NCBI GenBank assembly: GCA_016721605.1
Contig: JADKHS010000034.1
Location: 1 to 64,000 of the forward strand
Direction: 5' to 3'
Source of the DNA: Nitrosomonadales bacterium
GTDB lineage: Bacteria > Pseudomonadota > Gammaproteobacteria > Burkholderiales > Gallionellaceae
Length of the DNA stretch: 64,000 nt
Part shown: in pieces, positions 28,018-37,935 of the stretch
Layout: the number at the start of each line of letters is the position of its first letter
Position numbering within the stretch: position 1 is the first letter of the stretch
Notes under the pieces: model-generated
What the model was told of the DNA's origin: nothing
What the model saw: the letters and a program-made list of their open reading frames with translations, nothing else
Database searches by the model: none
Made by a program: the position numbers and the translations under genes

Positions 28018-29399
28018 GATTTAACCTCAGAATAAGGCCCTGTCTTTATTGTTTGCTTAACTGGCGTATTCGAAGCTGGCAGCGCCGGCTTGAGGGCTGG
28101 AACTCGTAGCGGCAATGATGAATTAAACTTTTCCGCTTCAATCTTGCTGGAATCAGGCGTAGATTGCTCTGGTTTGTTGTTGGTGCCGTTATCGGACGTA
28201 CCTAATTCAGGCTCACCAGTCGGTAACGGTAGTTGCGGTACAAATTGTCCGGGTGTGGGCGCAATGACTGCGGCAGCTAGCACGGCCTTAATTTCTGCCG
28301 CCAGATGGTAACGCTCGCTGTTTGGCATATTCCCCTTGGTCAGCGGCGAGCGGAAGTTGGCGTCATGCAAAATCCTGGTGCTCTCAATCAAAGCGATCAA
28401 TTTCGACGAGGAGCCGGTTTCCCCCTGGATTTGAAGCTCCTTGCCTTTAAGGTTAAATTGTTGCACCCAGGTATCGTCCGGCAACAGGCGAGACAACTCA
28501 TCCAGCAGTATTACTAATGGCGGGACTGCCTGTTTTTTATCCAGCATAAAATTGAATTCTGCCGCCAGTCTCTCCTGCTCGCGCCGCAGCGCATCGGTTT
28601 CTCTCGCTTGCTGCTTAGCACGGTCAACTATCGGCAGCAGGGCAATCACGGCTTGTCGCTTCTGCCAAATCGGGATAGTTATGGCGGCCATTGCCAAAAG
28701 CAGTGTTAACAGCAATAACCCAAGATTGACTCCGCGCAGCTTGGACGGTTGGGTAGCAGCATTGCGCTCGGTTGGCATCAGGTTGATGGCATCGCCGTCC
28801 GGCACAGCAATGCTGGCGACATACGCAGAATTGGCTGACGCACCCCAACGCTCCAGCAGATCAAGTGAATTATCCATCGTTGAACGCGGTATAACCACCA
28901 GCTTGACGACAAGCCGATTTTTTTGATTATCCACACGCAACACGCGAAAATCGAAATAAACTTGCTCAGCTTTGAAAGGGGTATGGCGATCCATTTCGAA
29001 ACCTAACACTTGGCGCAGATTTTTGGCTGCTGCCAGAGGTAGTTCGATCTGTTTGACAAGGCATTGAGTATCCGCGAGCCACAACGCAACCCGCTCATCG
29101 CGTTTATGCAGCTTACTAAAAAGTACCTTAAAAGCAATGCCTTGGGTATCATTATCACCAGATTGCCGATCAACTCGACCCTGCTCGGTCAAGCTGCCTT
29201 GCAGCCAGCGCTGCAATATAACGGCTTGAGGAGTAACTTCTATTAGCAGTTCATTAGCGGCGTTTGCACTAGATTGCCGCAACCATTGCGGCACAAGCGC
29301 GATAAGTTCACCCGACCACCAACGCCAAAAGCGCCCAAGCAGGGAGTTCCTATCAAAAGTAAAGCGCGGCTGGCGCGCAGCTTGAATTTTATTTATCAT
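28014..29399 (-). CDS. gspL: type II secretion system protein L
   Basis: A 461-residue inner-membrane protein. The cytoplasmic actin-like part comes first (ELLIEVTPQAVILQRWLQGS, RVALWLADTQCLVKQIELPL), resembling GspL/PilM, with the NLRQVLGFEMDRHTPFKAEQ stretch typical of the family. A transmembrane helix (LGLLLLTLLLAMAAITIPI) and a coiled coil follow. The periplasmic region (LLDELSRLLPDDTWVQQFNL) is PilN-like, so the protein looks like a PilM-PilN type fusion. The C-terminal tail is Pro/Ser-rich. It recruits the GspE ATPase. A gap of nearly 490 bp separates it from gspK, so a separate promoter is possible. Confidence 0.85.
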   Translation of the reverse strand: MINKIQAARQPRFTFDRNSLLGRFWRWWSGELIALVPQWLRQSSANAANELLIEVTPQAVILQRWLQGSLTEQGRVDRQSGDNDTQGIAFKVLFSKLHKRDERVALWLADTQCLVKQIELPLAAAKNLRQVLGFEMDRHTPFKAEQVYFDFRVLRVDNQKNRLVVKLVVIPRSTMDNSLDLLERWGASANSAYVASIAVPDGDAINLMPTERNAATQPSKLRGVNLGLLLLTLLLAMAAITIPIWQKRQAVIALLPIVDRAKQQARETDALRREQERLAAEFNFMLDKKQAVPPLVILLDELSRLLPDDTWVQQFNLKGKELQIQGETGSSSKLIALIESTRILHDANFRSPLTKGNMPNSERYHLAAEIKAVLAAAVIAPTPGQFVPQLPLPTGEPELGTSDNGTNNKPEQSTPDSSKIEAEKFNSSLPLRVPALKPALPASNTPVKQTIKTGPYSEVKS

Positions 29400-29888
29400 C
29401 TAGCACTGAAGTACGCATGTGACGTTCCTCTCATTTTAGCGAAGAGAGGCTTAGGAGTAATGAGATCTGCCTGATCAACAGAAGTAACGTATGATAATTA
29501 ACGGTTACTATAATTCCCTCAGCCTTTATCAGTATCTAGTTAGTTATTAGATACCGCCACGAATCAACGACGCATCCCATAGCTTGTTATAGTCATGCTA
29601 TCTATCGTTAAGTTCAACCAAAGCTTGATACTCATCAAAAAATTAAACTGATGCGTCCATCGGGACACTGTCAAACGATTACACACAATTTACTCATTGC
29701 AACATGCTCAACATAGAATGCTGACATATGTTTTTAGCCTGACCTAAAAAATATCCTCAAGATGCTAGATGATGTATATCCGGCACTCAGTATTGAAATG
29801 TTTGAGCAAACATCAATGATGCACATTGTGCGATCAGTTTTTCTTGTCGCTGAGCGCAAATGGAACGTGGATTAATCGCGTGCAATCG
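29400..29888. other. 489-bp gap inside the secretion operon
   Basis: No convincing gene lies between gspK and gspL. A small hairpin with arms CCTCTC (29427-29432) and GAGAGG (29444-29449) lies near the gspL start. A 38-codon plus-strand frame near 29763-29877 has no recognisable product. The length is unusual in an operon whose other genes mostly overlap. Confidence 0.4.
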
Positions 29889-30824
29889 TTAATGAATGGC
29901 TACTTGTTCCTCAACGATCGGCTTTAAAGTCGCCGCCCCCTCTTTCCAGGAAAAAAAAACGAACTTGCGAACGGCACCTTGATCAATTTTTACCACAGCC
30001 TCACGGACGAACACTGTACCGTCTAGCGACACCGCTTCGGCACGAACACTATACACGGAACCGTCGTCACCCGCTACGGCAGCGGCTGCTGGAGCAAACG
30101 GCGGCGGCGGTAAATTTTTAAGCAAGGCTTCCTGGCGCGCTAGAAGATAAGCGTCAACCAACTCTACATTAGCACCAGGCAGCGCCAACAAAACTTTTCT
30201 TGGCGCAATGGCTGCATTTACTCCAGCCTGATGTGAATCGACAGTCAGTGTATCTGCCAAATTAGCATACAACTCCGGTGTCATGCCCAATACCCGCTGC
30301 AATTCATTAACCGTTTCAAACGGTGCATTGGCCGGACGGTATTTCAATCCGGCCGCTTTGTATTCAGCAACCTCAGCACCTTTAGGACGTGGCAAGTCAT
30401 CGTCGTCACGCCAATCTACAATAGCATCCAGCAAAATATTGCTTTCTTCATCGTTAAGCCCGACGCTTTTCAATAGGCCCTTCAGCAAATCGTCTGATGC
30501 ACTGTTAAGGTCAATTTTACCGGACACGTCCAGGAGCGAAATACTGAGCTTAGCTCCCCCAAATTCCCACTGATGCGGCACGCCATCACCCTTCCATCGT
30601 TGCAGGTCGCTGATTGGTTTGAACATTTCATAGAACGCACGCTGCATGCCAGCGTCAGCCACCGCTTGCGCGCGCGCTGCAGCTGCCAGATTCTGTCCCA
30701 GTAACGTATCAGTACGCATGCTGAAAGCAAAACTCGCAGCAATCACAGTCAACAATGTGGTTGCCCACAACACTAACACCAGAGCAATGCCATGTTGATG
30801 TTTTTTGTTAATCATGGCCTTCAT
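29889..30824 (-). CDS. gspK: type II secretion system minor pseudopilin K
   Basis: A 311-residue pseudopilin with the class III leader (KKHQHGIALVLVLWATTLLT), cleavage after the Gly, and the large helical insertion typical of GspK (KIDLNSASDDLLKGLLKSVG, EESNILLDAIVDWRDDDDLP, GMTPELYANLADTLTV). GspK sits at the tip of the pseudopilus and controls its length. ATG 30824 overlaps the gspJ stop (ATGA); an alternative ATG lies nine bases further in. Acidic residues in the WRDDDD region match the known Ca-binding area. Confidence 0.92.
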   Translation of the reverse strand: MKAMINKKHQHGIALVLVLWATTLLTVIAASFAFSMRTDTLLGQNLAAAARAQAVADAGMQRAFYEMFKPISDLQRWKGDGVPHQWEFGGAKLSISLLDVSGKIDLNSASDDLLKGLLKSVGLNDEESNILLDAIVDWRDDDDLPRPKGAEVAEYKAAGLKYRPANAPFETVNELQRVLGMTPELYANLADTLTVDSHQAGVNAAIAPRKVLLALPGANVELVDAYLLARQEALLKNLPPPPFAPAAAAVAGDDGSVYSVRAEAVSLDGTVFVREAVVKIDQGAVRKFVFFSWKEGAATLKPIVEEQVAIH

Positions 30825-31507
30825 TCACTCACACATCGATTGGCAGAGGTGTCCCACGCACAGCCAGTATCAGAGCCGATCAACGGTGCCACTACCAAAT
30901 CCGGCCAAACGCGGCCATTACTGAACTTGACCCGAACACGGATCAGATAAGGTAACCGCTGTTGACTATCCCGATTTCCCCACTGATCCCGCCATTGCGG
31001 TTCGGCATCTTTGGTTTCAGCACCAAAATAGGCGAAATTTAATTCCTCTACATGATCCGCCAACACGATTTTTTCGGCTGTCTCCAATGCGGTAAAATCA
31101 ACGCTGCCTGCCTCTGGAATAACGCGCCTCATTACCAGTTGGCCAACATTATTATCCTGATTATCCTGTACCAGCTCCAGACCAATCAAAAATAAACCGC
31201 CCGTACCTAATCGCACGGCAATCGGGGCTACCAGCTTGATACTATCTGGCTGACCGATGAACGCCAGATTCATATCTGCTTTTTTCTTCCAGTGAAATGG
31301 AGTGACCTGACTTAATTCACGCCGCAAAAATCCTTGCAGCAACGCCAAATGTGTCGAATTTTCTGCGCGTATCTCGCCGGCATCCCAGCTACGTGCGCCT
31401 AGACGCATACCACCAAACAATAAAGCCAAAATAAAACCGAGCAAAGACATGGCTATTAGCAATTCCAGCAAGGTAAAACCGGCAATTCTGTGTTTGTCCA
31501 GGGTCAC
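30821..31507 (-). CDS. gspJ: type II secretion system minor pseudopilin J
   Basis: A 228-residue pseudopilin with leader MTLDKHRIAGFTLLELLIAM, to be processed by a GspO-type peptidase before the Phe. The GMRLGARSWDAGEIRAENST and RRELSQVTPFHW regions match GspJ. It belongs to the tip complex with I and K. It overlaps gspI by four bases and gspK by four bases. The C-terminus has two Cys. Confidence 0.92.
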   Translation of the reverse strand: MTLDKHRIAGFTLLELLIAMSLLGFILALLFGGMRLGARSWDAGEIRAENSTHLALLQGFLRRELSQVTPFHWKKKADMNLAFIGQPDSIKLVAPIAVRLGTGGLFLIGLELVQDNQDNNVGQLVMRRVIPEAGSVDFTALETAEKIVLADHVEELNFAYFGAETKDAEPQWRDQWGNRDSQQRLPYLIRVRVKFSNGRVWPDLVVAPLIGSDTGCAWDTSANRCVSE

Positions 31508-31923
31508 AACGCCACTCCATTCACCAGTCGCAACGTTTTAAGACTGGCCGAGCGCGGCTGGTCACTGCCACCCCATAGCACTTGGATTTCCACTTCCAGT
31601 AATGACACAGGCAAAATCGGCACTGGCAATCCAGTCTGGTCGCTCGCCTGTGCCGGAGCCACCAAGTATGGTCGAATACTGACATGCCAACGGTAAACGG
31701 CATCAAATTCACCATTGCTCTCACTTATTTTCAGAGGCGTCTCAATACCAATCGATGCTAACTTACTTTGACCCAGCAACATTGCGCGCTGATATTCGTC
31801 AGCACGGCCGGCATTACGCAAACCGCCAGAAAAAATCTGCATCAATACGCCCAATATCAGTGCCAGAATTACAAATGCCACCAGCACTTCAAGCAAAGAA
31901 AAGCCACGATTGAATTTATGCAT
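31504..31923 (-). CDS. gspI: type II secretion system minor pseudopilin I
   Basis: Leader MHKFNRGFSLLEVLVAFVIL from ATG 31923, preferred over ATG 31944 because CCTTAGG lies just upstream. The QIFSGGLRNAGRADEYQRAM and LGQSKLASIG segments, followed by YRWHVSIRPY, match GspI, which nucleates the tip complex with GspJ. Length is typical. Its end overlaps gspJ. Confidence 0.92.
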   Translation of the reverse strand: MHKFNRGFSLLEVLVAFVILALILGVLMQIFSGGLRNAGRADEYQRAMLLGQSKLASIGIETPLKISESNGEFDAVYRWHVSIRPYLVAPAQASDQTGLPVPILPVSLLEVEIQVLWGGSDQPRSASLKTLRLVNGVAL

Positions 31924-32052
31924 GCCTAAGGGGATTGTCAGCAAATAACCTGAACATTTTCGCGGGTCTTAATTGATGCAATGTCATACCAACGAACACA
32001 TACATCAATATCCAGCCAAAATTTCCAAAACGTCCAGGTTCACATGCCGCCC

Positions 32053-32508
32053 TTAATTGAGAACGGAGACCTGGCCGGTCAGCCAGTCGATATTAATATC
32101 GTATTTACGGGCACCAGATGTTAACGTGATACGACCGCCGGTGGAGCTTCCGTCCGAATAAAAACGGATCGCGCCGACTTTGTCGGGCAGCAATTCAGAT
32201 TGTGCTGTAAACAAGCTGATGTCTAACTTTGCAGGCAAGGCGTAACGACGCTGATCACCACTCACCTTGAAGTTTCGCTTTTCAACATCCAGTGTCAATG
32301 TCGATTCTTCTTTACGTGTGACCGCTTGGCTGCGCGCTTGGCGTAAGCCAGCCGCCAATTGGCGCGCCGCGCCCTTTAGTTCGGTGCCGGGCAAACCAGC
32401 AGAGATCGTCGGTATCGCCAAGGCATATACCATCGCCATTAACATCAGCACTACCAGTAATTCAAGCAGGGTAAAACCGGCGCTGGCACGCGATTTTATT
32501 CGCCCCAA
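32053..32508 (-). CDS. gspH: type II secretion system minor pseudopilin H
   Basis: A 151-residue pseudopilin, leader IKSRASAGFTLLELLVVLML. The LKGAARQLAAGLRQARSQAV stretch and the C-terminal IRFYSDGSSTGGRITL are typical of GspH/FimT-like proteins. It connects the tip complex with the GspG shaft. It overlaps gspG by 13 bases. About 130 bases separate it from gspI. Confidence 0.92.
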   Translation of the reverse strand: MGRIKSRASAGFTLLELLVVLMLMAMVYALAIPTISAGLPGTELKGAARQLAAGLRQARSQAVTRKEESTLTLDVEKRNFKVSGDQRRYALPAKLDISLFTAQSELLPDKVGAIRFYSDGSSTGGRITLTSGARKYDINIDWLTGQVSVLN

Positions 32509-32936
32509 TTATTAATATCCTTGTTTTCGCCCTCGCCGCCTTCACGGTTATCAAGACCAAGTGAACTGATATCAAAATCTTTATTGTGCTGTCCCGGAGA
32601 AGCGTAATGGTAATCGTTGCCCCACGGATCTTTTGGCACTATCTTCGCCCCTTTAATATAAGGGCCGTTCCAACCAGTCGCGCCGGTGGGTGCCTCGATC
32701 AATGCCGACAAACTTTCCTGCGAAGTGGGGTAACGTCCTACTTCCAACTTGAACAATTCCAAGCTCTGTCCAAGTTGCTCGATTTGCAGCTTACCCGTTT
32801 TGCTTTTCGATGTACCAAGATAATCCATTACTTTGGGTCCTACCAAGCCAGCCAGCAGGCCTAAAATTACCAGCACTACCAGCAACTCAAGCAAGGTAAA
32901 TCCCCTTTCCCGCCGTACCTGATTTATTCTATTCAT
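32496..32936 (-). CDS. gspG: type II secretion system major pseudopilin
   Basis: A 146-residue major pseudopilin. The leader RRERGFTLLELLVVLVILGL is cleaved between Gly and Phe and Phe1 methylated; Glu5 is present. The C-terminal part has the conserved RYPTSQESLSALIEAP, GWNGPYIKGAKIVPKDPWGN and SLGLDNREGGEGENKDINNW (Ca-loop Asp residues). GspG forms the shaft that pushes folded substrates through GspD. Confidence 0.95.
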   Translation of the reverse strand: MNRINQVRRERGFTLLELLVVLVILGLLAGLVGPKVMDYLGTSKSKTGKLQIEQLGQSLELFKLEVGRYPTSQESLSALIEAPTGATGWNGPYIKGAKIVPKDPWGNDYHYASPGQHNKDFDISSLGLDNREGGEGENKDINNWGE

Positions 32937-33066
32937 AATACCTCTCTCCTAAAATCTACCATTTCTACTTTCCTATGTTTTCCAGGCTTCTTAAACCCAT
33001 CATTGCTCATGATAAGGTTCAATAAGATTAAGCTCTGTCTCACAGCCGTAACTCTCATTCTCTAAA

Positions 33067-34287
33067 TTACATCGCCAAGTCATTGACGCTAAGGATGGCA
33101 AGCAGAATTGACATAATGATACCGCCAATCAACAGTCCCAGCCCCAGAATCAGCACCGGCTCCATTAGACTTAACATACGCTTGACCGTTGTTTGCACCT
33201 CATTGTCATACACATCTGCAACGCGCAGCAGCATTTCTTCAAGCTGACCCGTTTCTTCGCCAACGACTACCATGTGAACCGCAAGCTTGGGAAACAAACC
33301 CGTTTCCATCATTGGCTTACCCAAGCCCAACCCCTGCTTGAGCTGATTTGCCACAGTGTCAAGCCCTTCAGCCATGACACTATTACTCAATGTCTCTTTA
33401 ATAATAAAGAGCGCATTCAATAAAGTCACCCCATTACCTAATAAAGTGCCCAAGCTGCGACTAAAACGGGCCACCTCGATCTTTGCCACTAGGTCGCCTA
33501 CCAACGGCAGGCGTAAAAACATGCCATCCCAACGGTAGCGACTGCTCGGATTACGCATTTGCTGCCGCAGCAGCGCATAAATGGCCAGCGCACCAACCAG
33601 CAACATCCACCAGTCATGACGTAGAAAGTCACCGGCGGCAATGACGATTTGCGTTGGCAGCGGCAAAGTTTTACCGGATTGCTGAAACATTAAAGAAAAC
33701 TGCGGCACAACGAATATCAACAACATCATCACAGAACTGGCTGCCACCACCATCAGGATGGCGGGATAGATTAATGCAGATGTAACAGTTTGCTTGAGTG
33801 CTTTAGCGCGTTCCATAAATTCAGTGATACGTGTCAGCACCGGACCAAGTGCGCCTCCAGCCTCGCCAGCACGCACCATATTGAGGTAGAAACGGGAAAA
33901 CACACCTTTTTGCGCTTCCATCGCCGCAGAAAGCGAAGCCCCACCGCGTACGTCGTCGCGCACTTGGGTCAGCAGGTTACGTACTTTTTCGTTTTCAGAC
34001 AGTTCAACCAAAATTTCCAGAGCACGGTCCAGCGGCAGGCCAGCATGGAGCAGGGTAGCAATTTCACTGGTAAAGGTGCCAATTTCCGCCTGGTTGACCC
34101 GCTTCGAGCGCAGCCAGGAAAAAGAGGTTCTTTCCCCGCCTCGTTTCTCCTGCGCCTGTTCAATCTGGATCGGGATATAACCCATGGTGTGCAGACGGTC
34201 TGCCACTGCTTCATCGCTACGGGCTTCCATTTCCCCTTCGAGCGTTTCCCCATCTGCGGTAACCGCATTGTATTGAAACATTGGCAC
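33067..34287 (-). CDS. gspF: type II secretion system inner-membrane protein F
   Basis: A 406-residue polytopic platform protein with two T2SSF domains. The first contains LLHAGLPLDRALEILVELSE and VRAGEAGGALGPVLTRITEF; the second contains SRSLGTLLGNGVTLLNALFI and VVGEETGQLEEMLLRVADVY. Three hydrophobic helices are visible (ALIYPAILMVVAASSVMMLL, WMLLVGALAIYALL, MEPVLILGLGLLIGGIIMSI). It overlaps gspE by one codon-scale overlap (ATGA-type at 34287-34290). Confidence 0.95.
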   Translation of the reverse strand: MPMFQYNAVTADGETLEGEMEARSDEAVADRLHTMGYIPIQIEQAQEKRGGERTSFSWLRSKRVNQAEIGTFTSEIATLLHAGLPLDRALEILVELSENEKVRNLLTQVRDDVRGGASLSAAMEAQKGVFSRFYLNMVRAGEAGGALGPVLTRITEFMERAKALKQTVTSALIYPAILMVVAASSVMMLLIFVVPQFSLMFQQSGKTLPLPTQIVIAAGDFLRHDWWMLLVGALAIYALLRQQMRNPSSRYRWDGMFLRLPLVGDLVAKIEVARFSRSLGTLLGNGVTLLNALFIIKETLSNSVMAEGLDTVANQLKQGLGLGKPMMETGLFPKLAVHMVVVGEETGQLEEMLLRVADVYDNEVQTTVKRMLSLMEPVLILGLGLLIGGIIMSILLAILSVNDLAM

Positions 34288-34289
34288 GA

Positions 34290-36053
34290 TCAGCTCTCCC
34301 GCGTTACGCGCAATACTTCCTCGATAGTCGTAACCCCTGCCACCACCTTGCGCAAGCCGCTTTCAAACATGGTACGCATGCCCTCCTCGATTGCGAGCTT
34401 GCGGATTTCGCCAGCTGTGGCGTGCCGCATCACCAGGCTGCGGATACCATCACTCATGGTCAGAATCTCCACGATATTAACCCGGCCAATATAGCCGGTA
34501 TAGCCACAATGCTGGCAACCGACCGCATGGTACAACTCGATCGGATTAGCGTCGGTAAAGCGATGAAGCTCCATTTCCTCGACCACTTCAGGCAACACTA
34601 CGCGCAATTCGCGGCATTGCGTACATAGCGTACGTACCAGGCGTTGCGCCAAAATGCCGATTACGGTGGAAGTCAGCAGATAATCATCCATACCCATGTC
34701 GAGCAAGCGGTTGATCGTGGCTGCGGCATCGTTGGTATGCAGGGTGGATAACACCAAGTGGCCGGTAAGGGCGGCCTGGACGGCAATTTGGGCAGTTTCC
34801 AGATCGCGGATTTCACCGATCATAATTACATCCGGATCCTGGCGCACGATCGAACGCAGAGCATTGGCAAAGGTCAGGCCGATCTGCGCCTTGACCTGAA
34901 TCTGATTTACGCCTTCCATTTGATACTCTACCGGATCTTCCACGGTAAGAATCTTGACATCCGATTTATTCAAAGTTTGCAGCGCGGTATAGAGTGTAGT
35001 CGTTTTACCGCTACCGGTCGGACCGGTGACCAGAATAATGCCGTGGGGTTGCTGCAAAATCTCCAGGAAAATTTTGAGAATGTCCGGGTCAAATCCCAGC
35101 CTGGCAAAATCCAGGGTCGTGCCGCTTTTATCGAGAATCCGCATTACCACGCTCTCGCCGTGCATGGTCGGAACCGTGGAGACACGCAAATCGATTTCCT
35201 TGCCATGGATGCGCAATTTGATACGGCCATCCTGTGGCAAGCGACGTTCGGCAATATCCAGACTAGCCATGATTTTAATGCGTGAGATGACAGCGCCGGA
35301 GAGGCGCCGTGGCGGCGATTCGACTTCGTGCATCACCCCGTCTACCCGGTAACGCACGATCAGCCGGTTTTCGAATGGCTCGATGTGAACATCGGATGCG
35401 CGCGCCTCCAGCGCATGGCCAATAACCAAGTTAACCAGACGGATAACGGGCGCCTCGCTGGCAAGATCCTTAAGATGCTGCACATCGTCACTCCCGCCTT
35501 CTTCCTCAAGGGTTTCGATGTCGCCGACAATCTCCCCCATCGACGTCTTGCCGCTACCATAAAGACGTTCGAAAGCACTTTCCATATCCTGCTGCACGGC
35601 CACACGCACGCAAACCGAACGATGGGTCAACAAACCAAAAGCATTAATGGCATATTGATCAAGCGGATCCACTAGGGCCAGTACCAGCTCGTGCGCATCT
35701 TCATGTAGTGGCAACGCTTTAGATTCTTTGAGGAAACGCACCGATACGCGCTCTTCCAGCAAGGGCACTTGAGGATAATCAGCTGGCTCCACCAGTGCGA
35801 GCCCAAGTTGTGCCGCCAATGCCTCTGCCACATCACGGGCGGAAACCACTCCCAGCTTTAATAGCAGCGTACCAATACGCTCATGTTCACCGACTTCATC
35901 TTTCTGCAAGTCTAGCGCACGCTCCAATTCGAGCGCATTCAGCTTCCCTTGCTCAACTAACCATTCTCCTAAACGTTTCCTCAACTTGATGCTTTCTGTG
36001 CGAAAAAGTGCGGGAATGGTATCACGAACATACGGATTTTCGCGCCAAGCCAC
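34290..36053 (-). CDS. gspE: type II secretion system ATPase E
   Basis: A 587-residue cytoplasmic secretion ATPase. The N-terminal MshEN-type domain (GEWLVEQGKLNALELERALD) binds GspL or c-di-GMP in relatives. The ATPase core has Walker A VTGPTGSGKTTTLYTALQT, the Asp box TVEDPVEYQMEGVNQIQV, Walker B DPDVIMIGEIRD and His box HLVLSTLHTNDAAATI. The zinc site has CTQC and CQHCG. First gene of the operon, so the promoter is expected in 36054-36258. Confidence 0.96.
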   Translation of the reverse strand: MAWRENPYVRDTIPALFRTESIKLRKRLGEWLVEQGKLNALELERALDLQKDEVGEHERIGTLLLKLGVVSARDVAEALAAQLGLALVEPADYPQVPLLEERVSVRFLKESKALPLHEDAHELVLALVDPLDQYAINAFGLLTHRSVCVRVAVQQDMESAFERLYGSGKTSMGEIVGDIETLEEEGGSDDVQHLKDLASEAPVIRLVNLVIGHALEARASDVHIEPFENRLIVRYRVDGVMHEVESPPRRLSGAVISRIKIMASLDIAERRLPQDGRIKLRIHGKEIDLRVSTVPTMHGESVVMRILDKSGTTLDFARLGFDPDILKIFLEILQQPHGIILVTGPTGSGKTTTLYTALQTLNKSDVKILTVEDPVEYQMEGVNQIQVKAQIGLTFANALRSIVRQDPDVIMIGEIRDLETAQIAVQAALTGHLVLSTLHTNDAAATINRLLDMGMDDYLLTSTVIGILAQRLVRTLCTQCRELRVVLPEVVEEMELHRFTDANPIELYHAVGCQHCGYTGYIGRVNIVEILTMSDGIRSLVMRHATAGEIRKLAIEEGMRTMFESGLRKVVAGVTTIEEVLRVTRES

Positions 36054-36258
36054 CCGAATTCGCTTTTAACCACGCCACAACATGAAGCAGTACAGGCCGT
36101 TTCAAATCCCAAATGTAAAAAGCGCATCATGGTGCTACTTGAAGCCAAAATCATCTGGCGTGAGTAATTGTGAAGGTGTTTCGACTCGAGTTATTTTCGT
36201 GGGTTCCGTGAGTGAAAATTTAGTTTCCGCACGCCCAGAATGAACGATGGGGGTTTAC

Positions 36259-37047
36259 TTAAGGGTAAAACAAAAACAATCGATACCCCGTTGCTTTAAG
36301 GTCGGCAGTGTCAAGATGCAATTTGATGCCCATCTCATGATTGGGCAATAACCCTTGTTTTTCGTCCTCACTGGGTTTGAGATATTCCGCTGGAAGAAAA
36401 ATACGGCGTGCCAATACCTCATCCATTGAATTGATAAGCGTAAGTTCAAGATTGGGATAGGTTTGCGCAAAAGATGCACGGTTTCGCAAGATGGCATTGA
36501 GAGCAATGACCCCCGCTTGTTTCGGATCGAATTCCAGGTCAGAGGATTCAATACTCCACCGGTCAATTTTTTTCGGTAGCGGGATATCACAATTGGACAA
36601 CTTGCAATAAGACGTGAGCACTAACTTAATGCCCGGCAGATGCGCGGCGAGTTCAACACGAAAGAAATAGGCAGTTTGTGCCAATAACACTATGAACAAC
36701 AGTAATATAACTACAACCCACGACCAATGAACATTCTTTTTAATAACTGCGGAACTGGTTTCCAGTGCTTTTTCCGCACTTGCCGTAGCGAGATGGCTGA
36801 AATCATACTTATCGCGGATTGCTGGGATAGGCTCTGTCGAAATTTTAACAGGCACTTCCTCCTGCATTTTTTCCTGAGGCAGGGCTAGGTTAAGTTGCGG
36901 GCTGGGTTCATTGTCAGCCAATTGTTTTGTTGCATTGAATATCACCTGACAACGTCCGCAACGCACCATGCCCTGATGCATATCCAACTGGGCTTGACTG
37001 ACCTTAAAGCGGGTACCACACTCCGGGCACTGGGTGACTGCGTTCAT
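36259..37047 (-). CDS. zinc-ribbon DUF3426 membrane protein
   Basis: Starts at ATG 37047, overlapping the prmA stop (ATGA). The N-terminus is an MJ0042-type zinc ribbon (QCPECGTRFKVSQAQL, VRCGRCQVIFNA). A central acidic/polar linker follows, then one transmembrane helix (WSWVVVILLLFIVLLAQTAY) and a C-terminal DUF3426 domain (LVLTSYCKLSNCDIPLPKKI, ALNAILRNRASFAQTYPNLE). Proteins of this type regularly follow prmA in betaproteobacteria; function unknown. Confidence 0.88.
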   Translation of the reverse strand: MNAVTQCPECGTRFKVSQAQLDMHQGMVRCGRCQVIFNATKQLADNEPSPQLNLALPQEKMQEEVPVKISTEPIPAIRDKYDFSHLATASAEKALETSSAVIKKNVHWSWVVVILLLFIVLLAQTAYFFRVELAAHLPGIKLVLTSYCKLSNCDIPLPKKIDRWSIESSDLEFDPKQAGVIALNAILRNRASFAQTYPNLELTLINSMDEVLARRIFLPAEYLKPSEDEKQGLLPNHEMGIKLHLDTADLKATGYRLFLFYP

Positions 37048-37934
37048 CTCTTCACGCCAGATAAGCACGCCCAACCTTCTTCCACAACCAGTGGCCTAAA
37101 CTCAAACCACTGACCATAAGTTTTCATAACGTCTTCGGCCTGTTCGCTAAGTACGCCGGATAAAACAATCCGGCCGCCTTGCCGCGTTGAACCTGCCAGC
37201 AATGGAGCGAGTACTTTGAGAGGATTGGTAAGAATATTGGCTACTACAATGTCAGCTTGTTGTTTCAGTGTGGCATTAGGCAGGTAGAACTGCGCGTCAA
37301 CTTGGTTAACCATTGCATTGTCGCGGCTAGCTTGCACGGCTTGTGCATCCACGTCTACGCCAATGGCGCTGGCAGCGCCAAGTTTAAGCGCAGCGATAGT
37401 CAAAATGCCCGAACCGCAGCCATAATCCAAAACAGACTCACCTCCTTGCAAATGACTGTCCAACCAGCGCAGACACAAACGGGTCGTGGGGTGACTCCCG
37501 GTACCAAAAGCCAAGCCGGGATCGAGCGTAATGTTAATGGCACTGGAATCGAGCGGTGTGTGCCAGGTGGGTACGATCCATAAGCGCTGCGAAATGCGGA
37601 TGGGGTTAAACTGCAATTGAGTCAGGCGCACCCAATCGTTGTCCGCCAAGGTTGCAATGACATAGTTTGGCGGTTGTTGCAATCCGATGGCGTGTGCCGC
37701 TTCCAGCATAATTGCGTCTATCGGCGTATCTTCGACAAACAGAGCAGTAACGCGATTGTGTAACCAGAGATGGGGGGCGGGTTCGCCCGGTTCGCCAAAC
37801 ATGGCTTGCTCATTCAAAGTATCGGCATCTGCATCGTGAATGTCCACCGATAATGCGCCGAGTGCCAACAGCGCCTCACTGAGCATCTCCGCTTGGGACG
37901 CAGATGCAGTAACCGTCAGCGTAAGCCAAGCCAT
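37044..37934 (-). CDS. prmA: ribosomal protein L11 methyltransferase
   Basis: A 296-residue SAM-dependent methyltransferase that trimethylates ribosomal protein L11. Motif I is ESVLDYGCGSGILTIAALKL, followed by GVDVDAQAVQASRDNA. The catalytic-loop motif is VVANILTNPLKVLAPLL. The PGLAFGTGSHPTTRLCLRWL stretch is diagnostic. It lies directly after accC (two bases) and overlaps the DUF3426 gene. Confidence 0.96.
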   Translation of the reverse strand: MAWLTLTVTASASQAEMLSEALLALGALSVDIHDADADTLNEQAMFGEPGEPAPHLWLHNRVTALFVEDTPIDAIMLEAAHAIGLQQPPNYVIATLADNDWVRLTQLQFNPIRISQRLWIVPTWHTPLDSSAINITLDPGLAFGTGSHPTTRLCLRWLDSHLQGGESVLDYGCGSGILTIAALKLGAASAIGVDVDAQAVQASRDNAMVNQVDAQFYLPNATLKQQADIVVANILTNPLKVLAPLLAGSTRQGGRIVLSGVLSEQAEDVMKTYGQWFEFRPLVVEEGWACLSGVKR

Positions 37935-37935
37935 G

